Assembly (NCBI RefSeq): GCF_003337275.1
Contig: NZ_QPJQ01000029.1
Location: forward strand, 1-60,356
DNA from: Marinomonas foliarum
Lineage (GTDB): Bacteria; Pseudomonadota; Gammaproteobacteria; Pseudomonadales; Marinomonadaceae
DNA: 60,356 nucleotides
Reading direction: 5' to 3'
Shown here: positions 60,281 through 60,356 of the stretch, in pieces
Layout: each line of letters opens with the position of its first letter
Position numbering within the stretch: position 1 is the first letter of the stretch
The notes under the pieces: generated by a model
Told to the model about the DNA's origin: nothing
The model's database searches: none
Seen by the model: the letters and a program-made list of their open reading frames with translations, nothing else
Translations under genes and position numbers: made by a program

Positions 60281-60319
60281 ATCAGCCTCAAGTTTTTATT
60301 TAACTAACTTGAGGCTGAT
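60281..60319. repeat. 14-bp inverted repeat near the right edge
   Basis: ATCAGCCTCAAGTT (60281-60294) and AACTTGAGGCTGAT (60306-60319) are perfect complements around an 11-nt loop. About 94 bp separate it from the preceding 21-bp repeat. It could terminate a gene outside the window. Confidence 0.75.
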
Positions 60320-60356
60320 ATTCTGTTTGATTCTTAACAACACCAAAACATATTTG

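Overview
The window (about 60 kb) reads as chromosomal core sequence of a marine gammaproteobacterium. Gene order around mreBCD-maf-rng-yhdP, gatCAB, rplM-rpsI-sspAB, murA-hisGD, mlaFEDC and lptCAB-rpoN-ptsN, a tRNA-dependent amidotransferase, the short form of HisG and a modest GC content together suggest Oceanospirillales, close to Marinomonas. The genus is an inference from gene order and protein style; no 16S gene or database search was available. No tRNA, rRNA, CRISPR array, prophage or defence cassette was seen.

Layout. 1-2351: the right end of an IS30-family insertion sequence breaks a membrane sensor gene; beside it lie a secreted sulfite-oxidase-fold protein and a YdhF-type aldo/keto reductase. 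2441-4564: a stand-alone aroA with its own promoter and terminator, then a Spy/CpxP-type periplasmic protein. 4773-10797: a thiamin operon thiC-thiDE-thiS-thiG-thiH behind a clear promoter and TPP riboswitch; the ThiD half of ThiDE has Asn where the catalytic Cys should be. 10843-16875: rsmI divergent from lpoA-yraN-diaA, then sspAB and rplM-rpsI. 17028-20592: zapE divergent from zapG, and a Nif3/YbgI gene divergent from a DegS/AlgW protease. 20610-27508: hisGD, murA, ibaG and mlaFEDC. 27642-34632: yrbG, lptCAB, rpoN, ptsN, npr, mgtE and darP on the plus strand. 34703-43823: nitrilase, yhdP, rng, maf and mreDCB on the minus strand. 44060-53788: gatCAB, two diguanylate cyclases, a YkgJ/L,D-transpeptidase pair, rlmM and a pseudouridine synthase. 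54266-60114: a BMP-type purine ABC transporter followed by an adenine-deaminase-type enzyme.

How the genes work together. Much of the window serves the cell envelope: MurA for precursor synthesis, MreBCD for rod shape, LpoA and the L,D-transpeptidase for peptidoglycan synthesis and cross-linking, Lpt and Mla for outer-membrane lipids, YhdP for envelope lipid homeostasis, and DegS for stress signalling. A second theme is translation: RsmI, RlmM, DarP, L13/S9, GatCAB and RNase G. The last five genes form a purine salvage and catabolic unit.

The most notable points are: the IS30 insertion; an apparent AUU start codon for mreC; the altered ThiD active site; and several conserved clusters that lack genes usually present in relatives (mlaB, kdsD-kdsC, hpf, rapZ, hisC, petABC). 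I did not find a wholly new multi-gene system; the window is mostly well-known housekeeping DNA with a few anomalies.
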